Of a DNA stretch of 64,000 nucleotides, positions 38,480 through 46,884 are shown piece by piece. The notes beneath the pieces were generated by a model. The model worked only from the letters and a program-made list of their open reading frames with translations. It did not search any database and was not told where the DNA came from. This DNA is from JADGHX01 sp963837755 (GTDB lineage Bacteria > Pseudomonadota > Gammaproteobacteria > Steroidobacterales > Steroidobacteraceae), in contig CAWIOP010000002.1 in assembly GCA_963837755.1 (NCBI GenBank), positions 700,144 to 764,143 on the forward strand, in the 5' to 3' direction. The translations under genes and the position numbers were made by a program. The first letter of the stretch is position 1. Each line of letters starts with the position of its first letter.

Positions 38480-38871
38480 CTACGCCAGATCCAGCTCGCG
38501 ATAATGCCGAAACAGGGCCAAAGGAAACGCGAAGCGGAGCCCCGCGATCACCTGCGCCAGTGAGCTGCAACTGATTCACCCAGTGCCGCCCCGCCTCATC
38601 CCGCGGCGCAAGCTTCAACCGACGCCCCAGAAACTCCAGGATGTTCGCGGTCTGCCCAATGAGCAGTTTTCCAACCTTCAAAAACGGCGGCGCAAACGGC
38701 GGCCGCTCGACATCCGCCCCTTCAAGATAGCGCTCGAGCGCAGCCACGCCCCCACCCTATCTTCTCCGCCACGAGCGCGACATCCACGTACTTCGCGCCA
38801 GCAAACTCCAGTGCAAGCCGAACGTACTCCCCGCGTCCTTGAATCCCCGGCCAGTAATAGAGTTCGTACAT
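38480..38871 (-). pseudogene. Glutathione S-transferase remnant
   Basis: The N-terminal thioredoxin-like domain is recognisable from 38871: 'MYELYYWPGIQGRGEYVRLA', then a frameshift near 38755, then 'VERPPFAPPFLKVGKLLIGQ' and 'TANILEFLGRRLKLAPRDEA'. After 'HWVNQLQL' the all-helical C-terminal domain is missing: only about 30 codons remain, closing in another frame as 'FRHYRELDLA' and stop at 38480. An intact GST would be about 200-230 aa, so internal sequence has been deleted. This is more than a single sequencing error and is likely a true pseudogene. Confidence 0.65.
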
Positions 38872-38936
38872 CACGGCAGCGCTCCCCAGATGAGTTTGGC
38901 GAGGGAAGGAGCAAACAAAGTGCCACCAACCTCAAA

Positions 38937-39059
38937 GCGGAGGCTCGCTCGAAGAGAGGTCGCGAGGGATGTCTGAATGCAGGGACGCATTCAGCCAAGG
39001 CCCCCATGGACGGGTCTTACGGCCGGTCCCTCGCGACCTCTCTTCGAGTGAGCCTCCGC
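38937..39059. repeat. Long inverted repeat with internal hairpin
   Basis: Two 33-base arms (38937-38969 and 39027-39059) are inverted complements with one mismatch, which still pairs as G-U. The 57-base centre contains a further palindrome CTGAATGC/GCATTCAG (from 38973). Coding content is nil. It lies between the GST remnant and the ankyrin gene of cassette 3 and could act as a transcription terminator for the operon ending at 39074, or be a dispersed palindromic (REP/MITE-like) element. Confidence 0.8.
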
Positions 39060-39073
39060 CTGCGACGAGCCTC

Positions 39074-40521
39074 TTAGTTCTTGGCAGCGAGCTTCTGCAG
39101 CAGTGCCGCCGTCTCATGATGCGGCTCCGGAGCGCTCAGCCCAGTGCGCCCCGTCCCACCCACCTTGCCCATGGCGATATCCAGCGGCTTCATACCATCG
39201 CGATCGGCGGCCTGCAGGTTGGCGCCGCTCTCGGCCAGAAACTGCACGAACCCATTCCAGCCCCACAGCGCCGCCCCGTGCAGCGCCGTCTGGCCGTTGT
39301 CACGCGCAGCGTTCACATTGGCGCCGGCGGCGACCAGCAACTTGCCGGTGTCGACACACAGCTGCTCGTTGCGGAAACGCGCACGGATGTCGATGGTGGT
39401 TGAGCCGATGCCGGCAGCGGCCATGAGCGGCGTGATGCCCAGCGAGTTTGGCAGATCGACAAGCGCATGGTGCTCGATGAGCAGCTTCACGGCCCCGATG
39501 TCGCCAGCCTTGGCTGCGCGGATGAGCGGCGTGGTGCCCACCGTGAGCATGCTGTCGCCGCCACGGTCCTGTCCAAGCGAGCGGTATGGCGGGAACAGCT
39601 TGAGCTGCATGTTCGGGTTGGCGCCCGCCTTCAGCAGCATCTCGATGACCTCGAGGCCCGTCGCCTTGTCCGACGAGGGCCGGTCCGGCCGGCCGCCGCG
39701 CGGCACGGTGTTGTAGTCCACCGCGGCATACAGAGGGGCGCGGCCCCAGGTATCCCACTTGTTCACGTTCGCGCCGGCGCCGATCAGCCAGGCCGCCACG
39801 TCGAACCGCCCATTCAGCAGCGCCATGAGCAGCGGGCTGATGTTGTCGGGATCGCCGAGATTGATGTCGGCCTTGCCCTTCACCAGCGCCTCGGCGCAAC
39901 CCACGCAACCCTCGCGCGCGGCGAGCAGCAACGCGGTGAGCCCACCCGAGGGCCGATTCTGTGGACGCGGCTCAGCGGTCACCTTGCGCGCCCAGACGCG
40001 AATGTCGGAACGCGCGTTCACATCGGCGCGATGACTGATCAGCAGCTGCACCATCTGCGGCTGGCTCTGCGCGGCGGCCCACATGAGCGCCGTCTGGCCG
40101 CGCCACTTTTCACGCGCATTCACGTTGGCGCCGTGCTTCAGCAGCACCCGCGCGGCATCGACGTGATTCGTGCGGGCCACGGACATGAGCGCCGTTTGCC
40201 CTTCCGGATTGGGCGACTCGACGTTGGCCCCGGCCTTCAGCAACTGCTCGATGATTCCCGCATCCGCTGCCTCGGCGGCTTCGGACATCGGCGTGACACC
40301 GTAGTCGTTCGTCGCCTTACGTCCGCGCCGGCCTTGATGAGTTGCCTCACGCGCTGCGCATCACCGTCATGCACGGCCCAATGCAACGCGCTAGTGCCAT
40401 CCGCGTCGCGCTGGCTGGCCGGCGCTACGTGCGCGGCCTCCAGCTGGACAGGTGCCACGCCAGCCGCAATTGCCGCGGTGGACAGACAAATCAGAAAAGC
40501 TGCAACAGATCGGCGACGCAT
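39074..40521 (-). pseudogene. Exported ankyrin-repeat protein, one frameshift (cassette 3)
   Basis: About 482 aa after correction. Start ATG at 40521, 10 bases after the DUF1552 stop, with signal peptide 'SVAAFLICLSTAAIAAG'. The first repeat 'GTSALHWAVHDGDAQRVRQLI' is followed by a shift near 40320: a lost A in an A-run turns 'DVKATNDYG' into 'DVRRRTTTV'. Downstream the repeats are intact ('GQTALMWAAAQSQPQMVQLLI'). The family insert reads 'WGRAPLYAAVDYNT', 'GGRPDRPSSDKATG', 'LKLFPPYRSLGQDRGGD'. It ends 'LLQKLAAKN'. It is homologous to the ankyrin genes at 14469 and 27004. Confidence 0.85.
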
Positions 40522-40531
40522 GCGGTAACCG

Positions 40532-41851
40532 TCAGATTTCCGTGAACTGGCCGGTGCTGTCGCCAAACTTCTCGGTGCTCACACCGATACGGTTGAGCAG
40601 CGCCACGTGCATGTTGGCGATGGGCGTGCGATCCGGATAGCGCAGGTGCTGGTTGCCCTTCAGCTTGCCGCAGCCGCCGCCAACGATGGCCGTGGGCAGA
40701 GGGAAGTGGTCGTGCAGGTTGCTGTTACTCATGTTGCTGCCGTAGAGCAGGATGGAGTTGTCCAGCATCGAGCCCTCGCCGTCCGGCAGCTCGGAGAGCT
40801 TCTTCACGAACTTCGCGAACGTCTGCGTGTGAAAAATCTGCACCTTCGAGAGGCGCTCCATCTTCTGCGCGTTGTTCTGGTGATGCGACAGCGGGTGGAA
40901 CGCATCGGAGATGCCGATGAAGTTGTAAGGCTGGTTGCTCACTTCCGCAGCCATCATGAAGGTGGCAACGCGCGTGAGGTTTGCCTGGAACGCCAGCGCC
41001 ATCATGTCGAACATGAGGTTCATGTGCTCGTCAAAGCTGCTCGGAATGCCAGCCGGGGCATCGGGCAGCTGCACGGCCGTGAAATCGCGCGCGGACAGCT
41101 TTTCCACGCGACGCTCGATCTCGCGCACGGTGCCCAGGTAGTCCTCGAGCGTCGCGCGGTCACGCGCGCCGAGGGTCTTTTCCAGGTCTTTCGCGTCCGC
41201 CCGCACGATGTCGAGCACGCTCGCGTTCTCGCGAACGAGCAGTGCGCGCTCTTCATTGGTGTCGCCCTGCCCGAAAAGCTGCTGGAACAGCTTGCGCGGG
41301 TTGTGCTCCATCGGCAGCGGCGTGGACGGGTCGCGGAACGAGATGGTCTTGCCGTAGCTGCAACCGTAGTTGCGGTCGCATGAGCCCTCGCCACCCTGCT
41401 CTTCCGTCGCGACTTCGAGCGACGGCAGCGGCGTGTCCTGCCCGATGTGCTTCGCGGCAACCTGGTCGAGCGTGATGCCGCCATACGGCTCGTGGCTGAT
41501 GCGAGGAGGCACGCAGCTGAGCCACGTGCCCGGCGTAATCGCATGCACGGGGGCGGCGATGGCGGATTTGTTCTCGAGCCCGCTCACCACGGTGAGGTGT
41601 TTCTTGAACGCATCGAGCGGCTGGAGGATCGGCGGCAGGTCCCCGAGTACGCCTTCGGTCTTCGGCGTCCATTTGTCCATGACGGCGCCATGCGGGAAAT
41701 AGATGAACGCCATGCGCGGCTTGGGCGCGGCGGCCGTCTTCGCAAGCGCCACGCCAGCGGGAACCATGGCGTCGAGCAGCGGCAGCGCCACGCTGGCACC
41801 CACTCCGCGCAGCACGGTTCGTCGGCTCAGGTGTTTTTTCAGAATCAGCAT
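40532..41851 (-). CDS. DUF1552 protein with Tat-like signal (cassette 3)
   Basis: Intact 439-aa DUF1552 protein. The start at 41851 gives 'MLILKKHLSRRTVLRGVGAS', matching the N-termini of the two paralogues; the frame is open back to 41986 but that part is not signal-like. Landmarks: 'FIYFPHGAVMDKWTP', 'TVVSGLENK', 'TWLSCVPPRISHEPYGG', 'CDRNYGCSYGKTISF', 'MEHNPRKLFQQLFGQGDT', 'ILLYGSNMSNSNLHDH'. The cysteine pair 'CDRNYGC' is kept in all three copies. It lies between the DUF1592 gene (61 bases) and the ankyrin gene (10 bases). It is predicted to be periplasmic; its activity is not known. Confidence 0.9.
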   Translation of the reverse strand: MLILKKHLSRRTVLRGVGASVALPLLDAMVPAGVALAKTAAAPKPRMAFIYFPHGAVMDKWTPKTEGVLGDLPPILQPLDAFKKHLTVVSGLENKSAIAAPVHAITPGTWLSCVPPRISHEPYGGITLDQVAAKHIGQDTPLPSLEVATEEQGGEGSCDRNYGCSYGKTISFRDPSTPLPMEHNPRKLFQQLFGQGDTNEERALLVRENASVLDIVRADAKDLEKTLGARDRATLEDYLGTVREIERRVEKLSARDFTAVQLPDAPAGIPSSFDEHMNLMFDMMALAFQANLTRVATFMMAAEVSNQPYNFIGISDAFHPLSHHQNNAQKMERLSKVQIFHTQTFAKFVKKLSELPDGEGSMLDNSILLYGSNMSNSNLHDHFPLPTAIVGGGCGKLKGNQHLRYPDRTPIANMHVALLNRIGVSTEKFGDSTGQFTEI

Positions 41852-41912
41852 CGCCTGGAATCCTCTTGCCGGTGCGCGGGCGCCGGCGGTTTCAAGGAAC
41901 GGCGCCCGCCTT

Positions 41913-44393
41913 TTAGCGGGCAGCGGCCACTTTCTGCGCGGCCGGGCGCTCGTCCGCCTGCGGCACTTCATCCATCTGAAACGCATCGCTGCCGACGATG
42001 CCGAGCACGATCGCCGAGAGGCGATAGTCCTGCTTCGCGGCGTCGCGCACGATCGCCCGCACGCGCGGCATGTCGTAATACTTCATGCCGCGCCCGAGCG
42101 CGAACGTCATGAGGTTCTCGGTGAACGTCTGCACGAACTGCTCGCGCCGCGCGAGCAGCGCATTGCGCAGGTCGTCCGGCCCCTTCAGGGGCGTGCCGTC
42201 GGCGAGCTTGCCGCCCGCATCGATGGCGCTGCCGGCGTCGATGTCCTTGTTGCGCCACTGGCCGACGGCATTGAAGTTCTCGAGCGCGATGCCGAGCGGA
42301 TCGATGACGCCGTGGCACTGGTTGCAGGACGGTGTATTGCGATGGGTCTCGAGTCGCTCGCGCACCGTGAGCGCCACCCCGCCTTCCTGCGTTTCGACGA
42401 ACGCCTGCACGGCCGGTGGCGGCGATGCAGGCGGGGTGCCGAGGAGCTTCTCGAGGATGTACGCCCCACGCAGCACCGGCGTGGTGCGGTTCGCGTAAGA
42501 CGTGGCCATGAGGAACGCGCCCTTGCCGAGTAGCCCGCGGCGATACGACTCGTCCCACGTAATGCGCTGGAACTGCCCGCCGCGCACACCCTTCACGCCG
42601 TAGTGGAGCGCGAGCCGCTCGTTCACGAACGTCTGGTCGGAGCTGAGCAGGTCGAGCACGCTGCCGTCCGCATCGAAGATGCTGCCCACGAAGAGCTCGA
42701 TCTCCTTCGTGAAATCCTCGACGAGGTCGGCGGAGAAGTCGGGGAACAGGTTCGGGTCGGGCTCCACCAGCGTGAGGCCGTGCACGTTCAGCCACTGGAA
42801 CGCAAAGTTCGTCACCAGCGCGTGCGCGCGCGGGTCGGCGAGCATGCGGCGCACCTGGGCGGTGAGCACTTCGGGCTCGTGCAGCCTGCGGCTCGCGGCG
42901 AGCTGAATCAGCGTTTCATCCGGGCCGCGGCTCCACAGGAAATACGAAAGACGCGAGGCCAGGTCCTGGTCCGTGATGCGGAACGCCTGGCCGGGCCGCG
43001 CGTCCGGCGGCGGCGTGTGCGCGCGGTAGAGAAACTTCGGGCTGACCAGGATCGCCATCAGGCCCTTCTGGATGCCGGTCTCGAAGCCACCCTGATCGCG
43101 GCCCAGCTTGTAGAAAGCCATGGCGCCCGCGAGATCGGCGCCCGTCACCGGACGGCGAAATGCCTTGCGCGCGACGCTCGAGAAGATCTGCTCCGCGCAG
43201 GGCCGCTCTTGCGCTGCGCTCACGGGCCGGCAGGAGAAGATCCTGCGCCGGCTCGGCGTCTCACTCACGCCCGCCACGTTGAACGGCCCCTTCACTTCCA
43301 CGTTCTGGATGCGCGGGCCGTCGGAGTCGCCATTCACGTGCTGGCCCATGCCAGCCACCGGCACGAAGCCATGCAGGATCTCGTTCGATTCCGCCGCGGT
43401 CTTGGCGAGGAACGTGACGCCCACCTGGTGCGGGCCCGCCTTCACGTGCCGGCGAATGTTCCTGAAGCGGTCGTTGATGGCCCCGACGCCCATGGCCTGC
43501 TTCACGTCCACCGCCTCGAGGTCTTCGTCGCCACCGAGCTTCTGCTCGAACACGCGCACGCCGTCGAGGGTGATGATGAGCGTGTTCGGGTCCATCACGC
43601 CCCAGAGGTAGCCCGCGCCGACGAGCCCGTTGATGGTGAATTCGTAGTCGCCATCCGCCGGGAACTCGTGCTCGATGAGCATTCCACCACGCGTGCCAAG
43701 CGGCAGCCCTTCCTGGTGCACGTATTGATTGGCCTCGGGCGCGCCCTGGTAGATGCGGCTCTGGGTGCGCGCCTTCGGATTGCCTATGGCGTCCACGGTG
43801 ACCTGGCGCGCGGCCGAAATGTATTGCTCGAGAAACGCGGGCGACACCTTCAACACGTCGGCGGCGTTGTCGAAGCCGTCGCTCTTGTCGTCACGGGGCA
43901 GCAGTGCCTCGGGGTCGATGCGAAGACCCAGCAGGTCTTCGACGGCGTTCGCGTACTCAGTGCGGTTGAGGCGATGCAGGCCCACGCTGCCGGCGCGCGA
44001 GCGTCCCGCGGCAGTCTGGTCGAGGAAGCTCTCCATCGTGCTGATGAAGGCCACGCGCGAGGTTTCATCCGGCTGCTTCTTGCCCGGCGGGGGCATCAGC
44101 GAGCCGCGCATCTTGCGCACGGCCTTTTCCCAGATCTCCGCATCGTCGGCGGCCGTGTCGGGCACCATGGTGTCGAACGCGACGCCGCCCGCCCAGTCCG
44201 TGGCGTTGTGACATTCGACGCAATAGGTCTCGAGCAGCTTCCAGTTTCCCGAGACATCCTGCGTGTGCGGATTGGCGGCCGGGCTCGACGTGCTCATCGG
44301 CTTCGCGTCTGCGGCGAATGCCGCGGGCGCCAGCGCGATGAGCCCGATCACGCCGGTCGATTTCAGGGCCGAATGCAGGAAACGTTTGACCAT
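41913..44393 (-). CDS. DUF1592 diheme c-type cytochrome protein, intact (cassette 3)
   Basis: An 826-aa periplasmic protein and the only undisturbed DUF1592 copy here. The signal peptide ends 'AAFAADA'. Heme site 1 is CVECH (58-62) in 'ETYCVECHNATDWAGG', a PSCyt-type N-terminal cytochrome. DUF1587 ('HRLNRTEYANAVEDLLGLRI'), DUF1595 ('FRRPVTGADLAGAMAFYKLG'), DUF1592 ('RLSYFLWSRGPDETLI', 'FVNERLALHYGV'), DUF1588 (around 'LGKGAFLMATSYANRTTPV') and DUF1585 at the C-terminus follow. Heme site 2 is CNQCH (about 690-694) before 'GVIDPLGIALENFNAVG'. Two hemes suit an electron-transfer or peroxidase/oxygenase-like role. It overlaps closely with the MBL gene (3 bases between). Confidence 0.92.
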   Translation of the reverse strand: MVKRFLHSALKSTGVIGLIALAPAAFAADAKPMSTSSPAANPHTQDVSGNWKLLETYCVECHNATDWAGGVAFDTMVPDTAADDAEIWEKAVRKMRGSLMPPPGKKQPDETSRVAFISTMESFLDQTAAGRSRAGSVGLHRLNRTEYANAVEDLLGLRIDPEALLPRDDKSDGFDNAADVLKVSPAFLEQYISAARQVTVDAIGNPKARTQSRIYQGAPEANQYVHQEGLPLGTRGGMLIEHEFPADGDYEFTINGLVGAGYLWGVMDPNTLIITLDGVRVFEQKLGGDEDLEAVDVKQAMGVGAINDRFRNIRRHVKAGPHQVGVTFLAKTAAESNEILHGFVPVAGMGQHVNGDSDGPRIQNVEVKGPFNVAGVSETPSRRRIFSCRPVSAAQERPCAEQIFSSVARKAFRRPVTGADLAGAMAFYKLGRDQGGFETGIQKGLMAILVSPKFLYRAHTPPPDARPGQAFRITDQDLASRLSYFLWSRGPDETLIQLAASRRLHEPEVLTAQVRRMLADPRAHALVTNFAFQWLNVHGLTLVEPDPNLFPDFSADLVEDFTKEIELFVGSIFDADGSVLDLLSSDQTFVNERLALHYGVKGVRGGQFQRITWDESYRRGLLGKGAFLMATSYANRTTPVLRGAYILEKLLGTPPASPPPAVQAFVETQEGGVALTVRERLETHRNTPSCNQCHGVIDPLGIALENFNAVGQWRNKDIDAGSAIDAGGKLADGTPLKGPDDLRNALLARREQFVQTFTENLMTFALGRGMKYYDMPRVRAIVRDAAKQDYRLSAIVLGIVGSDAFQMDEVPQADERPAAQKVAAAR

Positions 44394-44396
44394 GAG

Positions 44397-45365
44397 CTAC
44401 CGAGTGACCCGACGAATCTCGTTGATGTGATTCCAGGCCCCTTCGTACGCGAGCCGCAGGAAGGTGTCCGGGTTGCCCCAGCGCGCGTCGAAATCGCGCG
44501 TGGGCTTCGAGGCGACGAGCTCTTCCCACGTCTGCCCCTTGTAATAGCTGTCGCCGATCTTCGAGAGCGCCGTGAAGCACACGTCGATCTGGGCCTCGAG
44601 GTCCGCGCGGGTGCGCAACGGGCCGCTGCCCGGCACGAAGCGTGTGCTGGCGTCGCCCTGCTTCAGCATCGCCTTCAAGCCACCGATCATGCCCCCGAGC
44701 CAGCCGCCCGTGCAGTAATCCACGATGGGATATTCGCCGCCCGACACCACGTCGCCGGCGACGAGCACGTTCTGGCGGGGGAAGAAGACATAAATGTCCC
44801 CATCGGTGTGGGCGCCGGGCATCAGGCTGTAATCGAGCGTCTGGCCGCCGAAGCTGAGCGGTTTCGCATCCGCGTCGTAGAAAAACGTCTGCGTCGGCAG
44901 CGCGCGGGCCGGGCGCGCGGGCCAGGTGCGACCTTCCCACGGCGAAATCACCTCTGCGCCGAGCCACAGCTTGGTGTTTTCGTGAGCCAGGATGCTGGCG
45001 CCGGACTTGGCGAGCGCTTCGTTCGAGCCGGTGTGGCCCCAGTGCCAATGGGTGTTCACGAGCTGCCGCACGCGGCGCTGGCCAGTCTCGGCGGCAATGC
45101 GCCTCAGCAGCTCCGCCGAACGCTCCGGAGAACCCCCATCGACCAGCAGCAGGCCATCGGAGGAGCTCGCGGCAACGACATTTCCGCCCGCGCCCTGGAA
45201 CAGATACAGGTCGTCCGCGAGTTTCGTCGACTGGATGGGGGTGCGGGCTGCCTTGGCGTGTGCGCCCGGCGAGAGCAGCGCGCCGAAAAAACCGGCGGAC
45301 ACGGACGCCCCGGCCGCACCGAGCGATGCCTGAAGCAGGCTCCTGCGACTCATAGTCCGCGGCAT
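44397..45365 (-). CDS. MBL-fold metallo-hydrolase with Tat-like signal, Asp-to-Gly in metal motif (cassette 3)
   Basis: A 322-aa protein with Tat signal 'MSRRSLLQASLGAAGASVSA'. Metal motif 'VNTHWHWGHTGSNEAL' keeps three His but has Gly where HxHxDH has the zinc-2 Asp. The bridging Asp is kept ('VLVAGDVVS'), and the PGHG His is Ser ('FVPGSGPL'). 'AHTDGDIYVFF' and 'DFDARWGNP' match the paralogues at 19924 and 32758. First gene of the operon MBL, DUF1592, DUF1552, ankyrin. Loss of one zinc-2 ligand suggests a single-metal or altered enzyme. Confidence 0.88.
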   Translation of the reverse strand: MPRTMSRRSLLQASLGAAGASVSAGFFGALLSPGAHAKAARTPIQSTKLADDLYLFQGAGGNVVAASSSDGLLLVDGGSPERSAELLRRIAAETGQRRVRQLVNTHWHWGHTGSNEALAKSGASILAHENTKLWLGAEVISPWEGRTWPARPARALPTQTFFYDADAKPLSFGGQTLDYSLMPGAHTDGDIYVFFPRQNVLVAGDVVSGGEYPIVDYCTGGWLGGMIGGLKAMLKQGDASTRFVPGSGPLRTRADLEAQIDVCFTALSKIGDSYYKGQTWEELVASKPTRDFDARWGNPDTFLRLAYEGAWNHINEIRRVTR

Positions 45366-45534
45366 GGGCAGTTTCGTTCCCCCTCAACTAGTTGCCGCCG
45401 TTTATAGCATTGGAAACGCTGGCGTTATGGTCCTATCGACCGGTCAGACCACGTATTGATCCAACAGCGCTTGCCGCCATTGCCCCGTGCGGGTTGACTG
45501 CGTCGCTGTCACCCTCGATCCGGGGGTCAGAACG

Positions 45535-46500
45535 TCACAGAACTTCCGCGTTCGACCAGGGCAGTAAGTCCAGATCGAGATTGCCGCCGGTGAGAATGAG
45601 GCCCACGCGCTTGCCGGCGACATCGACCCTGTGCTCGAGAATCGCCGCGTAAGGCACGGCGGCCGAAGGCTCCACGATGATCTTCATCACTTCCCAGATG
45701 GTGCGCATCGCCTGAACGATAGCGGCCTCCGAGACCGTGACGATGTCATCGACATCATGGTGGATGACTGCGAACGTCTTGTCGCCCAGCGCGCCCCGCA
45801 ACCCATCCGCGATCGTCTGCGGATTCGGCATGGGAACGATTGCGCCGCCCTTGAACGAGCGGAATGCATCATCGGCACCCGCAGGCTCAACGCCGACGAC
45901 CCGGATGCCGGGCTTCAGGCCCTTCGCCGCCGTCACGGTGCCGCTCAGCAAACCGCCACCGCCGATGGGGCACAGAAGCAGATCGAGCCGCGGCTGGTCT
46001 TCGAGCAGCTCCAGCGTGGCCGTTCCCTGCCCTGCCATCACCCGATAGTCATTGAACGGATGCACGAGCTGCGCGCCCGTCTGCGCCATCACGCGCGCCA
46101 CGGCAGCTTCGCGCGCCGCGAGCGTGGGCTCGCAGAACTCCACCTTCGCGCCGTAGCGCCGAACCGAATCCTGCTTCGCCTTCGGCACGTTGTGAGGCAT
46201 GACGATGTAGGCCGGAATGCCACGCAGCTTCGCCGCGCGAGCGACCGCCGCCGCATGATTGCCCGACGAATGCGTGGCGACGCCGCGCGCGGCCTGCTCA
46301 TCCGACAGCAGAAAGACGGCGTTCGTCGCCCCGCGCGCCTTGAACGCCCCGATCTTCTGGAAGTTCTCGCACTTGAAGAGCAACGCCGCGCCGGACTGGC
46401 CATCGAGCGTCTCGCTGGTCAGCACCGGCGTGCGATTGATCTTGTCGCGGATGCGCGCGTGCGCCTCACGAATCAGCTGAAGGGATAGCTCCGCCGTCAC
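45535..46500 (-). CDS. PLP-dependent threonine/serine dehydratase or serine racemase
   Basis: A 321-aa fold-type II PLP enzyme. The start is GTG at 46500. The Schiff-base Lys is Lys54 in 'IGAFKARGA'. The substrate loop is 'SSGNHAAA' (78-85) and the phosphate-binding glycine loop is 'PIGGGGLLSG'. A PLP-ring contact region 'LTGGNLD' lies near the end. It lacks the C-terminal ACT regulatory domain of biosynthetic threonine deaminase, and the length matches catabolic dehydratases and serine racemase. The start 'KCENFQKIGAFK' is like serine racemase, but the two activities cannot be separated by eye. Cytoplasmic; not obviously linked to its neighbours. Confidence 0.87.
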   Translation of the reverse strand: MTAELSLQLIREAHARIRDKINRTPVLTSETLDGQSGAALLFKCENFQKIGAFKARGATNAVFLLSDEQAARGVATHSSGNHAAAVARAAKLRGIPAYIVMPHNVPKAKQDSVRRYGAKVEFCEPTLAAREAAVARVMAQTGAQLVHPFNDYRVMAGQGTATLELLEDQPRLDLLLCPIGGGGLLSGTVTAAKGLKPGIRVVGVEPAGADDAFRSFKGGAIVPMPNPQTIADGLRGALGDKTFAVIHHDVDDIVTVSEAAIVQAMRTIWEVMKIIVEPSAAVPYAAILEHRVDVAGKRVGLILTGGNLDLDLLPWSNAEVL

Positions 46501-46519
46501 GTGCGCACCTTCACCTTTT

Positions 46520-46744
46520 CTATTTCGCCGGCTTCACGAACTTGAGCGTGAAGCGATCCGACTCGCCGATGGCGGCGTATCTCTCACGGTCCTTATCGCC
46601 CTCGGCGTAGTTCGGCGGCAGCGTCCACACGCCCTTCGGGTAATCCTTCGTATCCTTCGGGTGCGTGCAGCGGTTTTCGCGTAACCGCTTCCCATCGATG
46701 CAAGCATGGAATTCCCCTTGAAACGGTGAGTGAAACGCGCGCAC
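46520..46744 (-). CDS. Small hypothetical protein (74 aa), start uncertain
   Basis: No family was recognised. The reading frame from a GTG at 46744 encodes 'GEFHACIDGKRLRENRCTHP' and ends 'ESDRFTLKFVKPAK', with two Cys that could form a disulfide. The C-terminal 60 residues look like real protein (balanced composition, amphipathic), but there is no signal peptide or good ribosome binding site. The true start may be upstream in another frame with a lost base near the G-run at 46714. It ends 20 bases before the dehydratase gene on the same strand. Confidence 0.4.
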   Translation of the reverse strand: MRAFHSPFQGEFHACIDGKRLRENRCTHPKDTKDYPKGVWTLPPNYAEGDKDRERYAAIGESDRFTLKFVKPAK

Positions 46745-46884
46745 GTTCGCAGCGTGGCGGCAGTCTACCGACCGGCACCACCGCCCGTCACCCGTTCAGG
46801 CACACTCGCGCGCGCCAGCCACCGGAAGTGGGCTCGCCAGAAGACCACTCCACTATCAGGCCATTCCCACATGAGGACATCGCC

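Noticed and set aside
42603..45407. Plus-strand reading frame of 934 codons opposite DUF1592 and MBL of cassette 3
   Set aside because: It crosses two real genes on the other strand, and no protein signature was found.
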